From Lepidostoma basale (lineage: Eukaryota; Arthropoda; Insecta; Trichoptera; Lepidostomatidae), in NCBI GenBank assembly GCA_022606425.2, contig JAHDVF020001336.1:434001-498000 (forward strand): a stretch of DNA of 64,000 nucleotides. The letters run 5' to 3'. Of the stretch, positions 1 through 11,339 are shown in pieces (the stretch's first letter is position 1; each line of letters opens with the position of its first letter). Under the pieces are notes generated by a model. The model ran no database searches and was not told the origin of the DNA. It saw nothing but the letters and a program-made list of their open reading frames with translations. Both the position numbers and the translations under genes were made by a program.

Positions 1-840
1 CTACACTAGCGCCATCTATTAAGATTGGATGAAGCATATATTTTTATTAAAAAAATACACTTTTGTATAAAAAAATAAGTACATTTTTTTTAACTAACGG
101 AAAGGTATGTTTTCTTTCCAAAAGGTAACGAATTTATGTAAAATTAAAAAAATAATTATTAATTTAAATATTTATGAATTAAATATATATTTTTTATGTA
201 TGACCAAGTCTCGCGTCAACAGTGAAATTTTTTAATATTAAAAATTAATAATAAAGGCATTCGTAGGGAAAATCCATTCCTATGGAAAATCCATAAATTT
301 ATTAATTTGCTTCTAATATCATTCAGAGTGCTTTGAATCAGTGGAAGGGGTCACACCAGTGCCGTCTTGAAAGCATTTACCAGGCCGTAAGCACCATAAA
401 CAATATTTCCAACATGGAGATTTATGGGGCCTTATGTAGTATTGGAATCCGTGAAGTTACTATGTGTCTCGTGGCGTGATCTCATTTTATTTCGATTATA
501 AATGTGAAATTAATGTAAAATACGACTATGATTGTATTATTACTCCTTATATAGGTGTTACAGACATTTAAATATAATACATTTGTGTTTCCTCAGTGCT
601 AGTATCTCTATTTTGCTGCCTAACACTGTCTCATTTTCAAAGAAGTACCAACAATATTAATGAAATAACATTGTTAAAAAATATGTTTATCAATTGAATC
701 GAAAAAGACGCGATTTTTTTTACAATTTTTTGACATTTGACAGCTGTCAGATCAAACCGGCCCCACATTTAATTCAACACTACGGCCTGGTAAACAGAGA
801 TTTCGAGACGGTATTGTGTCATACAGTGGTGAATCTTACA
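1..840. repeat. AT-rich repeat with diverged inverted ends
   Basis: The first 26 bases are the reverse complement of 21421-21446 and carry the word TAGATGGCGCTAG. Positions 343-390 (CTTTACCAGGCCGTA-like on one strand) and 779-826 (TACGGCCTGGTAAACAGAGA) are inverted relatives about 430 bases apart, and the second also resembles 45010-45050. This looks like a non-autonomous DNA element, but the ends and target duplication are not clear. Confidence 0.4.
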
Positions 841-1839
841 CGACCAGTGTTGCCATAAAAAAACGGACATTACAATAAGATAGATAAGGGGACATTGCAC
901 TTTCTTGTGTAAAAAAACGATAAAGGACGTTCATAAAAAATAACATACACTGTGTAGTATAAAACAGAAAAAGACACGAAAGTATAAGGTTGTGTTTTCT
1001 TTGCTTTCTTAAAAAGGAAACAGACAAAGAACTGGTTGCGAGGTTGCCAGGCGTAAAAATAAAATATTGAAAGATAAACACTTTATTCAAATTTCGTAAA
1101 ATTAAGCTAATTAAGACGAAGACAATTCGTAAAAAAAAACTGTATCAATTTCATTTTTCATTATAGATAAAATCTAATCAATTTTATTTTTCATAATTTT
1201 TCGAAATAGATAAATTATACAGAAGGCCTAAAAATCATTGTCTTTTAACTTTATGGGAAAAACAAATAGATATGTTGCTTTCCAAATTTTAAATAAACAA
1301 AGAAATAAAATGCATTCTTTTTTTTTAAATGGTTGCACACGTGATACTGATTCAACAAATATTATCACAAAATAATAATAATAACAAACAAAATTATACC
1401 TAATTTGTAGTACTTTAAAAGGCTATTTTTGTGTGCGAGATATTCATTGCACGTTTCGAATTTAAATATTATATTATAGAACAACAATTCTAACGGTAAA
1501 CACGAAAATATTCAAAATTTACGCAATTTTCGTCTTTATGCAAATGTAAAGAGCCCTATATTAAATTATCAAAAAAAAACTTCTTTATTTAAATGTAAAA
1601 AATAACAACGTTGTACTCACGTAAAAGCACAATAGGAATGATTCCGTGATCACATAAACTTTTTTTTTTTTAATATTGTACGTATTTAAAAAACTTTATA
1701 TTTTTTTATGAACGTTCTTTATGGTAAAGGAAATGTGACAATGAAAACAGAAGAAAAATATATCTAGTGAAAAATTCGGAAACACCTAGCATATACATTA
1801 TATTAATTAAAATACCACTACGCTATTTCTCCGTAAGCT
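841..1839. other. AT-rich sequence without recognised features
   Basis: Long A and T runs. The 84-residue reading frame at 836-1090 on the minus strand has no recognisable motif. I see no splice-linked coding signal. Confidence 0.5.
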
Positions 1840-1889
1840 CGACACTAGATTATGTATAAATTAAAAAAAAAATTGCGTAGATTGGTAGC

Positions 1890-2097
1890 AATATGTTTTT
1901 TGGGATCTTGGGAAAATCTGTGTAACTCGTCTTTCTGGGCCGACGTTTCGGAGATCGTTGCAGTCTTCATCTTCCGGGTTGTTACACTCAAGTCAGGGTG
2001 TTATATCCACCCAGAAGATGGAGACTGTAACTATCTCCGAAACGTCGGTCCAGAATAAAGAGTTACTCGGATTTTCCCAAGATTCCAAAAAACATAT
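1890..2097. mobile_element. Foldback element (arms about 95 bases)
   Basis: The left arm from 1890 (GTTTTTTGGGATCTTGGGAA) is the imperfect reverse complement of the right arm ending at 2097. Both arms hold CCGACGTTTCGGAGAT or its complement. A second member, in the opposite orientation, lies at 53827-53990 and shares even the flanking AATTGCGTAGAT, so the true element is longer than the hairpin. Confidence 0.75.
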
Positions 2098-2284
2098 AAA
2101 ATAAAATCAAAACTAAACCATCAGGAACAGAACAACTGCCTTGTACTAACTCCCCGACGTCCCTCCACTTTACCCATTAATATCAGTCGAAGGAGGTGGT
2201 ATTTTTCTCCCCTCAGCAAATGACCCAAATATGAGAACTTTACAACCAACTATTTAAAACATTATTAAACTAGCTAACTGTAGG

Positions 2285-2450
2285 CAAACATGTTGCCAGA
2301 TTGGTAGACGATAGATGGACCAGAAGGGTGGGTGATGAAAGGGGGTTGGATGCGAAAGGCACAAGACAGGAATACATGGAGAAGTATGGGGGAGGCCTAT
2401 GTCCAGCAGTGGACGACAAGTGCTGTTTAAGTAAGCAGTAAGTAACCGTA
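2285..2450 (+). mobile_element. LINE 3' fragment (family D, AAGTA tail)
   Basis: GTAGACGATAGATGGACCAG and GAGGCCTATGTCCAGCAGTG are shared, inverted, with 41212-41440. The tail is AAGTAAGCAGTAAGTAA. On the relative at 41212-41424 the reading frame gives WTRRVVEWRP and EAYVQQW, the usual C-terminal end of an insect endonuclease-reverse transcriptase. Confidence 0.6.
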
Positions 2451-2454
2451 GGCA

Positions 2455-3460
2455 GAATTAATGACCGCCACACTGTTCTTTCCTGACATACGAGGCATAT
2501 CCAGAAAGTAAGTGTACTGAGGCTCTCACGACCGGATGGATTTTATTTTCGACATGTTGGCTACACTTCCGTGTAGCCTGACCCTTCCTCTCCGCAACGA
2601 GATCGGTTCGAGGTCCGTAAGTTGAGAAATGTCGACGCGACAACACGTTTCGTGAAGAATGTCAATCCAATCTCCCGCCAAGAGTTTTTGCGGCGCTGCA
2701 AACTCCATGGAGATGAATTTCTCCGCTCCATCTTTACTGAAGATGAAACTTGGGTTGCACACTACACGCCTGAAACCAAAAGGCAGTCTCAACAGTGACG
2801 TCACACCTCTTCACCCTCCGCCAAAAAGTTCAAAACCACAAAATTTCAGCCAAGAAAATCATGGCATCCGTGTTTTGGGATTGTCAAGGCATAATTTTAA
2901 TTGAATATATGCCTCAAGGGGAGACCATCAACTCTGCGAGACCCTAAAAAAAATTGCGGAGGGCGATTCAGAACAAGAGGAGAGGCATGCTGACAAAGGG
3001 AGCCTGCCTGCTGCACGACAATGCCAGAAGGAACTGCTCGCCTCGTTAAAATGGGATGTCCTGAACCATCCCGCGCATTCCCCTGACCTAGCACCTTCAG
3101 ATTACTATCTCTTTATCTCCTGATGAAGCTGCACATGGGTGGAAAAGGGTTTTCAACCGACGAGGAGGTAAAGGAGGAGGTGGAGAAGTGGACGAAGGGG
3201 TTTGGCGGGAAACTTCATCGAGGAAGGCATCAAAAAGTTGATACCCCGCTTCACCACCTGCATTGAGAGGAATGGCGACTATGTAGAAAAATAGCTTACA
3301 TATGTACTACGGTAACCACGTATTTTTTTTGTTTAAATAAAAATTGTAACCTACAAAAGTTCAGTACACTAACTTTCTGGATATGCCTCGTACTTTCTCG
3401 AATCTTCAACATTCATACATCGTGTCAAGCACACACATCGATTTCTCCGACTTCCAATAT
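2455..3460 (-). mobile_element. LINE 3' fragment (family A) split by mariner
   Basis: 2455-2490 and 3391-3460 together read as one family A segment: GACCGCCACACTGTTCTTTC then CATTCATACATCGTGTCAAG. The 900-base mariner lies between them at the TA of CTGACATACTT. Confidence 0.8.
2491..3390 (+). mobile_element. mariner-type transposon, degraded, 900 bases
   Basis: 30-base terminal inverted repeats (CGAGGCATATCCAGAAAGT at 2491, inverted at 3361-3390 with one mismatch), flanked by TA on both sides. The plus strand keeps parts of a DD34D transposase: DETWVAHYTPETKRQS near 2740-2790, LLHDNARR near 3012-3035 and HSPDLAPSDYYLF near 3074-3113, which hold the three catalytic aspartates. Stops and frameshifts separate the parts, and at 900 bases it is shorter than a typical 1.3-kb copy. 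It sits inside an older LINE 3' fragment (flanks TCCTGACATA and TACTTTCTCG). Confidence 0.9.
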
Positions 3461-3597
3461 TTTTTGTTTGTATATAATCTTGTAATAGCGTAGTAGCATA
3501 ATTAAAACATACAATTTAAACTTTGCAATAAATAATTTATTTACTATCGTTTATAAGATAATAACTTTTATTATGCATATCAAATTTAATTTTTAGT

Positions 3598-3693
3598 AGA
3601 TTGTCGCGACAGCTGTTTCGCCAACCTATGTTTTGCTTTGTAACACCCGATGATGCCCTCATCACGGGTTGGTGAAACAGCTGTCGCGACAAC
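3598..3693. repeat. Hairpin with TTGTCGCGACAGCTGTTTCG arms
   Basis: A 26-base arm (TTGTCGCGACAGCTGTTTCG...) at 3600 returns inverted at 3670-3692, around a loop holding ATGATGCCCTCATCA. A single arm occurs at 33655-33672 and a trace at 30315. Confidence 0.65.
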
Positions 3694-3777
3694 CTTATAA
3701 AGAAATATATTGTGATATGCATAATAGCAGTGTTTTAAAAAATAAAACGTTTAATTGTAACATTTTTAGCGCTGTGT

Positions 3778-3965
3778 TTCCAAATTTAATCACGGGGGTG
3801 TAGTGGATGGACAGGTGTGGCATCACTCAAACAAAGGATCGCCGGGCGGTACACCCACGGCCATAATAGTGGTCACACGGGGGCTAGGGAGGGCGCAGCG
3901 CTAATCACAAGCCACGGAATGCTCTGGTCTGGGATTAGGCGCGGCTGGGGCGGGTAAGAATATTA
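3778..3965. other. GC-rich island of unknown nature
   Basis: About 190 bases far richer in G and C than the surroundings, with GGATCGCCGGGCGGTACACC. No clear reading frame or tRNA shape. It could be an untranslated exon, a SINE or another repeat; I cannot decide. Confidence 0.4.
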
Positions 3966-4129
3966 ACTTTTCAATATGTTTAGAAAATATCTGATTCGAT
4001 ATTTAAAATCGGTAGAGCGAAATCGTAAAATCGTGGTTCGTTTGATAGTTATAAAATTATTTTAAGATTGTATCACTTAACCCCGACTAATCTCAGCTTA
4101 TGACGATATACTGAAATGATCTCCGAAAC

Positions 4130-5045
4130 ATACTTGTATGTTTTTATTCACTAATGACACTTGTTTATGCCCAAACAAGGTAAAACGTGTAACTTTAATT
4201 TAATATAATAAATCTTCTGGAAAACGTACGTTTTCTAGAAGATTTATTATATTTTGTGGGATTATTGCGATTCTCATTGCTAGGGCATTAATTATTGTCA
4301 TTCGATCATGCACATCAAAACGTGTCACTTCCATAAAAATAATAAATAGAAAACGTACGTTTTCTTGAAATTTATGGAAGTGACACGTTTTGTCCGATTG
4401 GGCAAGATCAAATGTCATTAATTGATGTCCTAGCAATGAGAATCGCTTAAATCGCACAAAATATAATTAATATTCTAGAAAACATACGTTTTCTATTTAT
4501 TATATTTATGAAAGTGGCACGTTTTGATGTACATGATCGAATGTTAATAATTAATGCCCTAGCAATGAAAATTGCATAAATCTCACAAAATATACTAAAT
4601 CTTCTAGAAAACGTACGTTTTCTAGAAGATTTAGTATATTTATGAAAGTGAGACGTTTTATCAGATTAAGCATGATCAAATGCCAATAATTAATGCCCTC
4701 CTAGAAATGAGAATTACATAAATCCCACAAAATATAATAAATCTTCTAGAAAACGCACGTTTCCCAGAAGATTTATTATATTTAAGTTACACGTTTTACC
4801 TTGTTTGGGCATAAACAAGTGTCATTAGTTAATCCCCTATAATGCAAAACACGTGACTCTCTTAAATATAATAAAACTTCAAGAAAACGTACGTTTTATA
4901 GAATATTTATTATATAAAATTAATGTTACACGTTTTACCTTGCTTGGGCATAAACAAGTGTTATTAGTTAAAGCCCTATCAAGGCAAAACATACCAAACA
5001 TTGATGAAACAATTTTTTGGATATATTCTATATAAAAATAGCGTT
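4130..5045. repeat. Cluster of short palindromic repeats around AAAACGTACGTTTTCTAGAAG
   Basis: At least six palindromes of the form CTTCTAGAAAACGTACGTTT plus its complement (near 4205-4255, 4345-4365, 4470-4500, 4600-4640, 4740-4785, 4870-4915), separated by about 140 bases of related sequence containing AAGTGACACGTTTT and GGGCATAAACAAGTGTCATT. They look like tandem or nested copies of one small foldback family. Confidence 0.7.
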
Positions 5046-5327
5046 ATTTTTCAAAGGATTTAAAAATTGTAATAATTGACAAAACTGAAATCAATCGCCA
5101 CCATCTGATTTACGTATATTTCGCTTTTTTATTTTATTTATTTTTAATATTATTATTAAACATTTTTGAAAAGATAATATCTTTCCCGCCTTTGCATAAT
5201 TACCAGGGAATAATATTTAGAATCGAAGCAAGCACTCACTGCTAGTTACGTGGATTGCTGTGGGGTCGTTTCTATTAGTACGCAGAGGGTGGTACCTTAC
5301 AGACGCCGGCTTGAGATACGACAGACG

Positions 5328-5375
5328 TTAGGTTAGGTTAGGTTAGGTTAGGCAAGGTTAGGTTAGGTTGGGCGG
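5328..5375 (+). repeat. Interstitial TTAGG array
   Basis: About nine copies of TTAGG, interrupted by one CAAGG. TTAGG is the telomere repeat of most arthropods. A second short run is at 55535-55551. Confidence 0.9.
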
Positions 5376-5891
5376 AACACAGAGGGAAACATTCTCATTA
5401 TTACAACGGACGACAGACAGAACATTCGATATTCAAATACACAAAAAATCTTCATGCAGAAATACGAGTATTAATCCTTAACGGACGCATGTCACCTCTG
5501 ACGTGACAACAGAACTTTGTCGTATGGCACGTGTGGATGACACGATGTATCACGTTTTCTGTGGAATCTACACGTTTTTCTTAGTCAGTTGAATATTCGT
5601 CACCTGAGAGTAAGAGAGTTCCAACTAACTTGGCTGTTTTTCGTGAAAAGGGATTTTACTAACCTTATTTATACGTACAATTAAAAAAAAGCATGTAATA
5701 TTATCGTCATTTTGATGTTACGAAAAGAATCAAGTTCCATCTGATCATTCAAAACACACGATTCACTGAAGAAGGATTCATTTACACTTACAACTTTATT
5801 ATTCCAACTTTCGCCAGAGAAAATTTACACGCTTCTCGATAAAAGATTTCCATCTGCTTCAGATGAAACCATTTTATTCCAAGATCTTAAC

Positions 5892-6207
5892 CAGTGATTC
5901 CCAAAGTGGTCTATATAGACCCCCAGGGGTCCACAACAACTTGCAAGGGGTCTACGACAGTTTAAAAAAAAATTGGGGGTCCGCGAGATGGTTCAAGTAT
6001 ATTGAAACGCAAGACGAATATCGAAATCTTAGGCGACCTTTTTTTTAAGCTCGACAGCGCCCCCGGCCAGTATTTTTTTTTTAGGTTGACAGTGACTTTT
6101 TCCGGCCAGTAGAATTTGGTAGCGACCATTTAGGAAAGCAGGGGGTCTACACGAATTAGAAAAAATCCGCAAGGGGTCTACGGGACAAAAAAGTTTGGGA
6201 ACCTCTG
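5892..6207. mobile_element. hAT-type miniature element, 316 bases, 8-base target duplication
   Basis: Ends CAGTGATTCCCAAAGTGGTC and, inverted, CAGAGGTTCCCAAACTTTTT. The flanks are ATCTTAAC (5884-5891) and ATCTAAAC (6208-6215), an 8-base duplication with one difference, as expected for hAT. No transposase. A fragment of the right end (CTCAAACTTTTTTGTCTCGT) recurs at 27466-27530. Confidence 0.85.
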
Positions 6208-6419
6208 ATCTAAACCAACAAATCTTTGACTTAATTTTTCTCACCTTTTTACTTTTGACAGTTGTAACCTTCTTAGTCTCAGGTGACGTATTACCAATGG
6301 AGCATTTAACTTACAGTGCCTTTTTAAAATTAAACATTGATAGAATAACATATACAAAAGATACAAAAGCTAGTGTCCGATAAAGGTAAATAATATGTTT
6401 TAAATAAATATATATTTTT

Positions 6420-6886
6420 AAATTAACTAACGAACTAACCATCACGCCGTCTCCCCGAAGTGGTGGGCAGAAAGAATGGACAGCCACACTTTTCTTTCCT
6501 GACATATTTCTCTCGCTTCCTCAACATTCATACATCGTGTCATGCACGCGCGTCGATTTCTCTGACTCCTCACATGGCCGACATTCAATATTTGATTTAT
6601 TTGATCGTGCCACGTTTTCCTCGGTCTTCCTCTATTTCTGGTTCCATTTACATGGTTAACCATTCTTTTAACCAACTTTTTTTACCGTTCTTTCTTCATT
6701 CATTCTTTTCATATGTCCAAACCATCTTAATGATCCTTTTATTATTTTGTTCATAACACCATCATTCGCACCGCATTCACTTCTTATATTTTCATTCGAT
6801 ACTCTATCATACACAGATAATACACATTCATCTAAGAGATCTCATTTCTACAGCATTTATTCTACTTTCATCCTTCTTTTGCCAGA
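6420..6886 (-). mobile_element. LINE 3' fragment, family A
   Basis: Reads on the minus strand as the C-terminal end of a non-LTR retrotransposon polyprotein: NGTRNRGRPRKTWHDQINQI, then NRRACMTRCMNVEEAREICQ. The 3' tail (GCGTGATGGTTAGTTCGTTA) lies at 6420-6448. Truncated at the 5' end near 6886. Family A is the commonest repeat here and resembles RTE-clade LINEs by its microsatellite tail and short C-terminal fragments; the clade is inference. Confidence 0.85.
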
Positions 6887-6904
6887 ATTATGTATGAAAT
6901 TTCT

Positions 6905-6995
6905 TAGAAATAGTCACGCTAATAGCTAGATTCGAACCCGCAACCATTTGTTATCAATATAATTGGTTTCTACTGGCATATTCATCTAGACCAGT
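6905..6995 (-). repeat. Possible tRNA-derived SINE fragment
   Basis: The minus strand has GGTTGCGGGTTCGAATCTAG, a B-box-like word, with a loose A-box-like region upstream. Only a fragment. Confidence 0.35.
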
Positions 6996-7094
6996 GGCCG
7001 GCAAAACGACTCGTGAGTCAAATACTCGACGAGAAGGGTGTGTTTTAAATATATTTTTATTATCGTATTATTTAATAATAGTTGATTTTAAAAA

Positions 7095-7364
7095 AATAAC
7101 TAACCTTCATGCCGTCTCTCCGAAGTGGTAGGCAGAAAAATGGACAGCCACACTGTTATTTCCTGACATACTTCTCTCGTTTCCCCAACATTTATACATC
7201 GTGTCATGCACGCACGTTGATCTCTGACTCCTCGTGTTTAATATTCGATTTATTATCGGTCTTCCTCTATTTCTAGTTCCATGTACGTCGTTTACCATAC
7301 ATATACTTCCTTCACCATTCTTTTTTCATAAATTCAATCTTTCCATGTGTCAAAACCATCTTAA
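7095..7364 (-). mobile_element. LINE 3' fragment, family A, interrupted by the 7365-8182 element
   Basis: Tail complement at 7097 (AACTAACCTTCATGCCGTCTC). The coding relic is GTRNRGRP on the minus strand. The match stops at CAAAACCATCTTAA, where the palindromic element starts, and resumes briefly as TTAATGA after 8182. Confidence 0.8.
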
Positions 7365-8182
7365 GGGGTTAGGGTCAGTCAGAGGTATGAAAAAAAAAGA
7401 TATTTAAAATTGTCGGTAATTAAATTTATTTTATAAAACCAACAATACAATATTATTATATGATCTTTTTTACATGATTTGACCTAAATTTGAAAAAAAT
7501 ATATAAAATATATATGAAGTTATCGCCATATCTGTTGACCCTGTTTCATTATACGGTGACCATAATAACTTCTTTCGGGTTCATCTTAAATCATTCAAAT
7601 AATAAAAAATATTACACTAATAGTCAATCTAGTGCCTGATTTAAGGGTGTTCATTTTATTTAAAAACAATATTTTTTATATAAACAAATAACTGTTGCAT
7701 TTTACTTCAAAAAACCCTGAAGTAAATAATCAGAGGCCGTCATTTTGTTTATTTAAAAAAAAGCTTTAAGCCTTTTTTTAAATAAACAAAATGTAGGCTT
7801 CTGATAATTTACTTACGGATTTTCAAGGAAAAATGCAACAGTTATTTATTTATAAAGAATTGAAGTTTTTAAATAAAATAAAAACCCTTCGATTAGGCAC
7901 TAGATTAACTATGAAAATAATAGAAATGTTTTATTTAAATGATTTTAGATGAATCTGTAAGAAGTTATAATGGTCACCGCATTATGGAACAGGGTCCAAC
8001 AGATATGGCGATAACTTCATATATTATTTATATTTATTTTTATTTCAAATTTGGGTCAAATTAAGTTAAAATACAATGTAATAGTTTAATATTGTTGGTT
8101 TTATAAGATACATTTAATTATCGAATTTTTTTTTGTTATTAAAAATACTTGTTTTTTCATACCTCTGACTGCCCCATACCCC
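7365..8182. mobile_element. 818-base palindromic piggyBac-like element with TTAA flanks
   Basis: Nearly the whole element is an inverted repeat: arms of about 400 bases meet near 7770. Ends GGGGTTAGGGTCAGTCAGAG and, inverted, GGGGTATGGGGCAGTCAGAG. TTAA lies directly outside both ends (7361-7364 and 8183-8186), and the LINE around it has a single TTAA there. A broken copy is at 14362-15065. No coding capacity. Confidence 0.85.
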
Positions 8183-8274
8183 TTAATGAAATAATGTGAT
8201 TTTTTTCTTTATTGCTTTCATAATACATTACTATATTATGATTATTGCTGAGAATTATCTCAAGGATATAAATC

Positions 8275-8434
8275 GATATTAAATGTCGGCCACACGAGGA
8301 GTCGGAGAAATCGACGTGCGTGCATGACACGATGTATGAATGTCGAGGAATCGATAGAAGTATATCAGGAAAGAACAGTGTAACGGTCCATTATTTCTGC
8401 TCACCCTTTCGAGGAGACGGCGTGAATCCCAATT
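8275..8434 (+). mobile_element. LINE 3' fragment, family A
   Basis: AAATGTCGGCCACACGAGGA through TCGAGGAGACGGCGTGA, plus strand, without the usual tail. Confidence 0.8.
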
Positions 8435-8955
8435 AAATATTTTTTATACATATTTTCGGTGATTAAAAAATACATATGAACTGAAAAAAAAATAGTAGTG
8501 TTTACTTTGCGAAGCAATAGATGGCGTTATGTGTACGTAAAATGTATAATTAATTTGTCTATGGGTATTTGTTTATTTAATTTTATCTATATAGAATGAG
8601 AATGTCGGGTGTGTGGAGGGCTAGGAATGAAAAAAAAATACTTCTATTTGGGTTCAATACATCATCTTGCTGGGTGCATTTTAGATTAGATGAAATAAGA
8701 GAGTGGTGATTTACATATTTCTATTACATCTTACGTCCAAACAGAGGGGGTGAATTTTTTTTCAATAAACACAATAATGCAGGGTACATTAAAATTGAAA
8801 ATGCATTTTTTTTAAACTTCGCGGTTAGCAAAGATCTGGATGCCTTTGAAAAGTGGATATATCATAGAATGTTGTAAATATCATGGACAGAAAGAGTCAT
8901 AAACGAGGAAGTACTAATACTAGCGAATGAAGAAATAAATATATATAAAAAAAAG
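8435..8955. other. AT-rich sequence without recognised features
   Basis: Simple A/T runs. TAGATGGCGTTA at 8518-8529 recalls the word at the window start. Nothing else seen. Confidence 0.4.
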
Positions 8956-8959
8956 TTTA

Positions 8960-9484
8960 ACCAGCACCCTGTTTCCCCGAAGGAATAGGCAGAAAGAATG
9001 AACCACCACACTGTTATTTCCTGGCATACATCTTTCGCTTCCGCATCATTCATACATCGACTCCTAAAGTAGTCAAAATTCTAAAAAAAAAAACTAACTA
9101 ACCATCACGCCATTTCCCCGGAGGTGTAGGCAGAGAAGATGGATCGCCATAATGCTCTGTCCTGGCATACCTCTCGGGATTCCTCTACATTCATACATCG
9201 TACCATGCACGCACGTCGATTATTCCGGCTTCAAATGTGGCCGCCTTTTAGTAATTGATTAATTTGGTCATGCCATGTTTTCCTCGGTCGTCCTCGGCTT
9301 CTTTTACCACTCACGCTGCTTGTGTACAACTTTTTAACCATTCTCCTCTCATCCATTCGTTCCATATGTCCAAACCATCTCAGGGATCCCATATTTGATT
9401 TATATATTTGTTTCTATATTAAAATTCTTCATTTGATTTATTTGAATGCCACGTTTTCCTCGATTTTCCTCTATTTCTAGTTCT
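8960..9484 (-). mobile_element. Three adjacent LINE 3' fragments, family A
   Basis: 8960-9060, 9095-9392 and 9426-9484 each match different stretches of family A on the minus strand (TTCCCCGAAGGAATAGGCAG; AACTAACCATCACGCCATTT; GTTTTCCTCGATTTTCCTCT). The middle copy keeps a tail. Confidence 0.75.
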
Positions 9485-9589
9485 GATGAAGATAGTATAT
9501 TTTACATTTTCAAAAGAGTAAAAAAACATGGATATACCGAATATACCGAATCAATCAAATTTTTTATCTCGTGTGAATTCGGAAAATCG

Positions 9590-9735
9590 TAACGGTCCTT
9601 TCTTTCTGCATACCCCTTCGGGGGAGTCGGCGTGATGGTTAGTTAGTTAATTACTTACTTTATTCATTCATTCTAATTTCCAAACCATTTTAGCAACCCT
9701 TTCATTATTTTGTTCATAACGCTTTTATTCAAACT
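9590..9735. mobile_element. LINE end pieces, family A, both orientations
   Basis: 9590-9655 is a plus-strand 3' terminus (CCCTTCGGGGGAGTCGGCGT then GGTTAGTTAGTTAA). 9675-9732 is a minus-strand piece (CCTTTCATTATTTTGTTCAT). Confidence 0.7.
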
Positions 9736-10199
9736 TTTATAATATAAAAATAAAATATAAAAATTGATATACGTAGAGTTTATTAGAGAAGATACTTTAA
9801 TTAAAAATTGTTATTGTTGAAAAGAATGCATTTCCAAATATATAAAATCCAAATTATTTTTATATATATAATAAAAAAAAATACATTTAATCTAATCTAA
9901 AATGTCTCAGAATTCCAAATTCTAGATAAATCCGTTAAAATCAAAGAGATTTAAATCTAAAAAAAATAATACATAGATTTTTTATAAACAAAATAAATCC
10001 ATTTAACCTAAGGTTCTATTTTTTTAAATGTTTATTCGACAACAATCAGCTGATGGTATGGGCATATCAAGATGTCCACATAAAACCCCATCCATCAGCT
10101 GGAGAGAAAAGCTCTTTGATTCTGATAAAAGACTACGAAACTCCACCGAACCAAGCACAAGGATAACATTTTCCAGGAAATATAACCTCTACACTACGG

Positions 10200-11330
10200 A
10201 AAAACCTTGAACCTTGATAGTACCATCTACTTGCCTAGGAAATTAAAGTGTATTCAAACATTTAAAAAAAATACAGCATTATCGCGCAGGTGAACCTAAG
10301 CAGTGCTAACTAGATGAACCTAAACAGTGCCAACTATATGAACCTATACAGTGCCACATAGACCTATGAACTACTAATAAATAAAAATGCACGCAAAAAT
10401 GAACCTTAACAAAGCTGTCTATATAATATAGCTACCTACGAAATAAAACAGTCATGGCACGCAGTTAATGAACTTTAACATAATTATTTACATAGAATCT
10501 TGTCACACCGTGGATGAACCTTGACAATATCACCTACACATACTTAATTACATTTCACCTATAAAACCTAGGATTTAATTTATCACACAATAGATGAACC
10601 TTGACAGTGTCACCTACATGAACCTTTTGCGAGTTGTTATCATACTTCGTATGAACTTTAACAGAGCTACCTACTAAAACCAATTAATAAAAGGTAGTCT
10701 TATCTTTGGTATATGTAATAATATTATAGTCTTGTCCCGCAATAGGTGAACCTTAACAGTGCCAAAAGAATTATGAAACATAATATAGTATCGTCGCACT
10801 GTGTATGAACCTAAATAAACCAATTTATAAAACATAAGGCATTATAACTTTTTTTTATAAACTTAATACTGCGGAATTCAATAATCGTGTTTTTTTATAT
10901 AAAAATACTGTTCTTTTATTCCTGCGTGAACCTAAATAGTACTAACTACTTAGATCTGAAAATTATTTATGAAATGAGAGATAATCTCGTCATTTGAAGA
11001 GCCTCAGTAGTTCCGCTTGTATATAAGTCTTGCCCCATGTATTGGTGAACCTTAACAGTGCCAATTATAAAGACTTATGAAATATATGATAGTATTCTCA
11101 CACTGTGGGTGAACCTAAACAGGGCCATTTATAAAACATGATGCATTATCGAAATTGTTTTAGAAACAGAAGGTATTATTAACAATGCGATATTTTTTCG
11201 CTTTTTGATAATTATAATTGAAAAAAAAATCTTGAACCTAAACAGTACCTACCACCTACTTAGACCTATCAAATATCTATAAAATTAAAAATAATCTTGT
11301 CAATTGAAGAGCCTCATTCGTTTTACTTAT
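10200..11330. repeat. Degenerate repeat of GAACCTWAACAGTGCCAACTA
   Basis: The phrase TGAACCTTAACAGTGCCAA and variants recur more than ten times at irregular spacing (10290, 10320, 10340, 10575, 10745, 11045, 11110 and others), often with TCTTGTC or TCGCAC nearby. It looks like an old, diverged tandem array. Confidence 0.65.
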
Positions 11331-11339
11331 ATAAATTAT

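Noticed and set aside
7000..7040. Second hAT end (CCAGTGGCCGGCAAAACG)
   Set aside because: No partner end or 8-base duplication was found.
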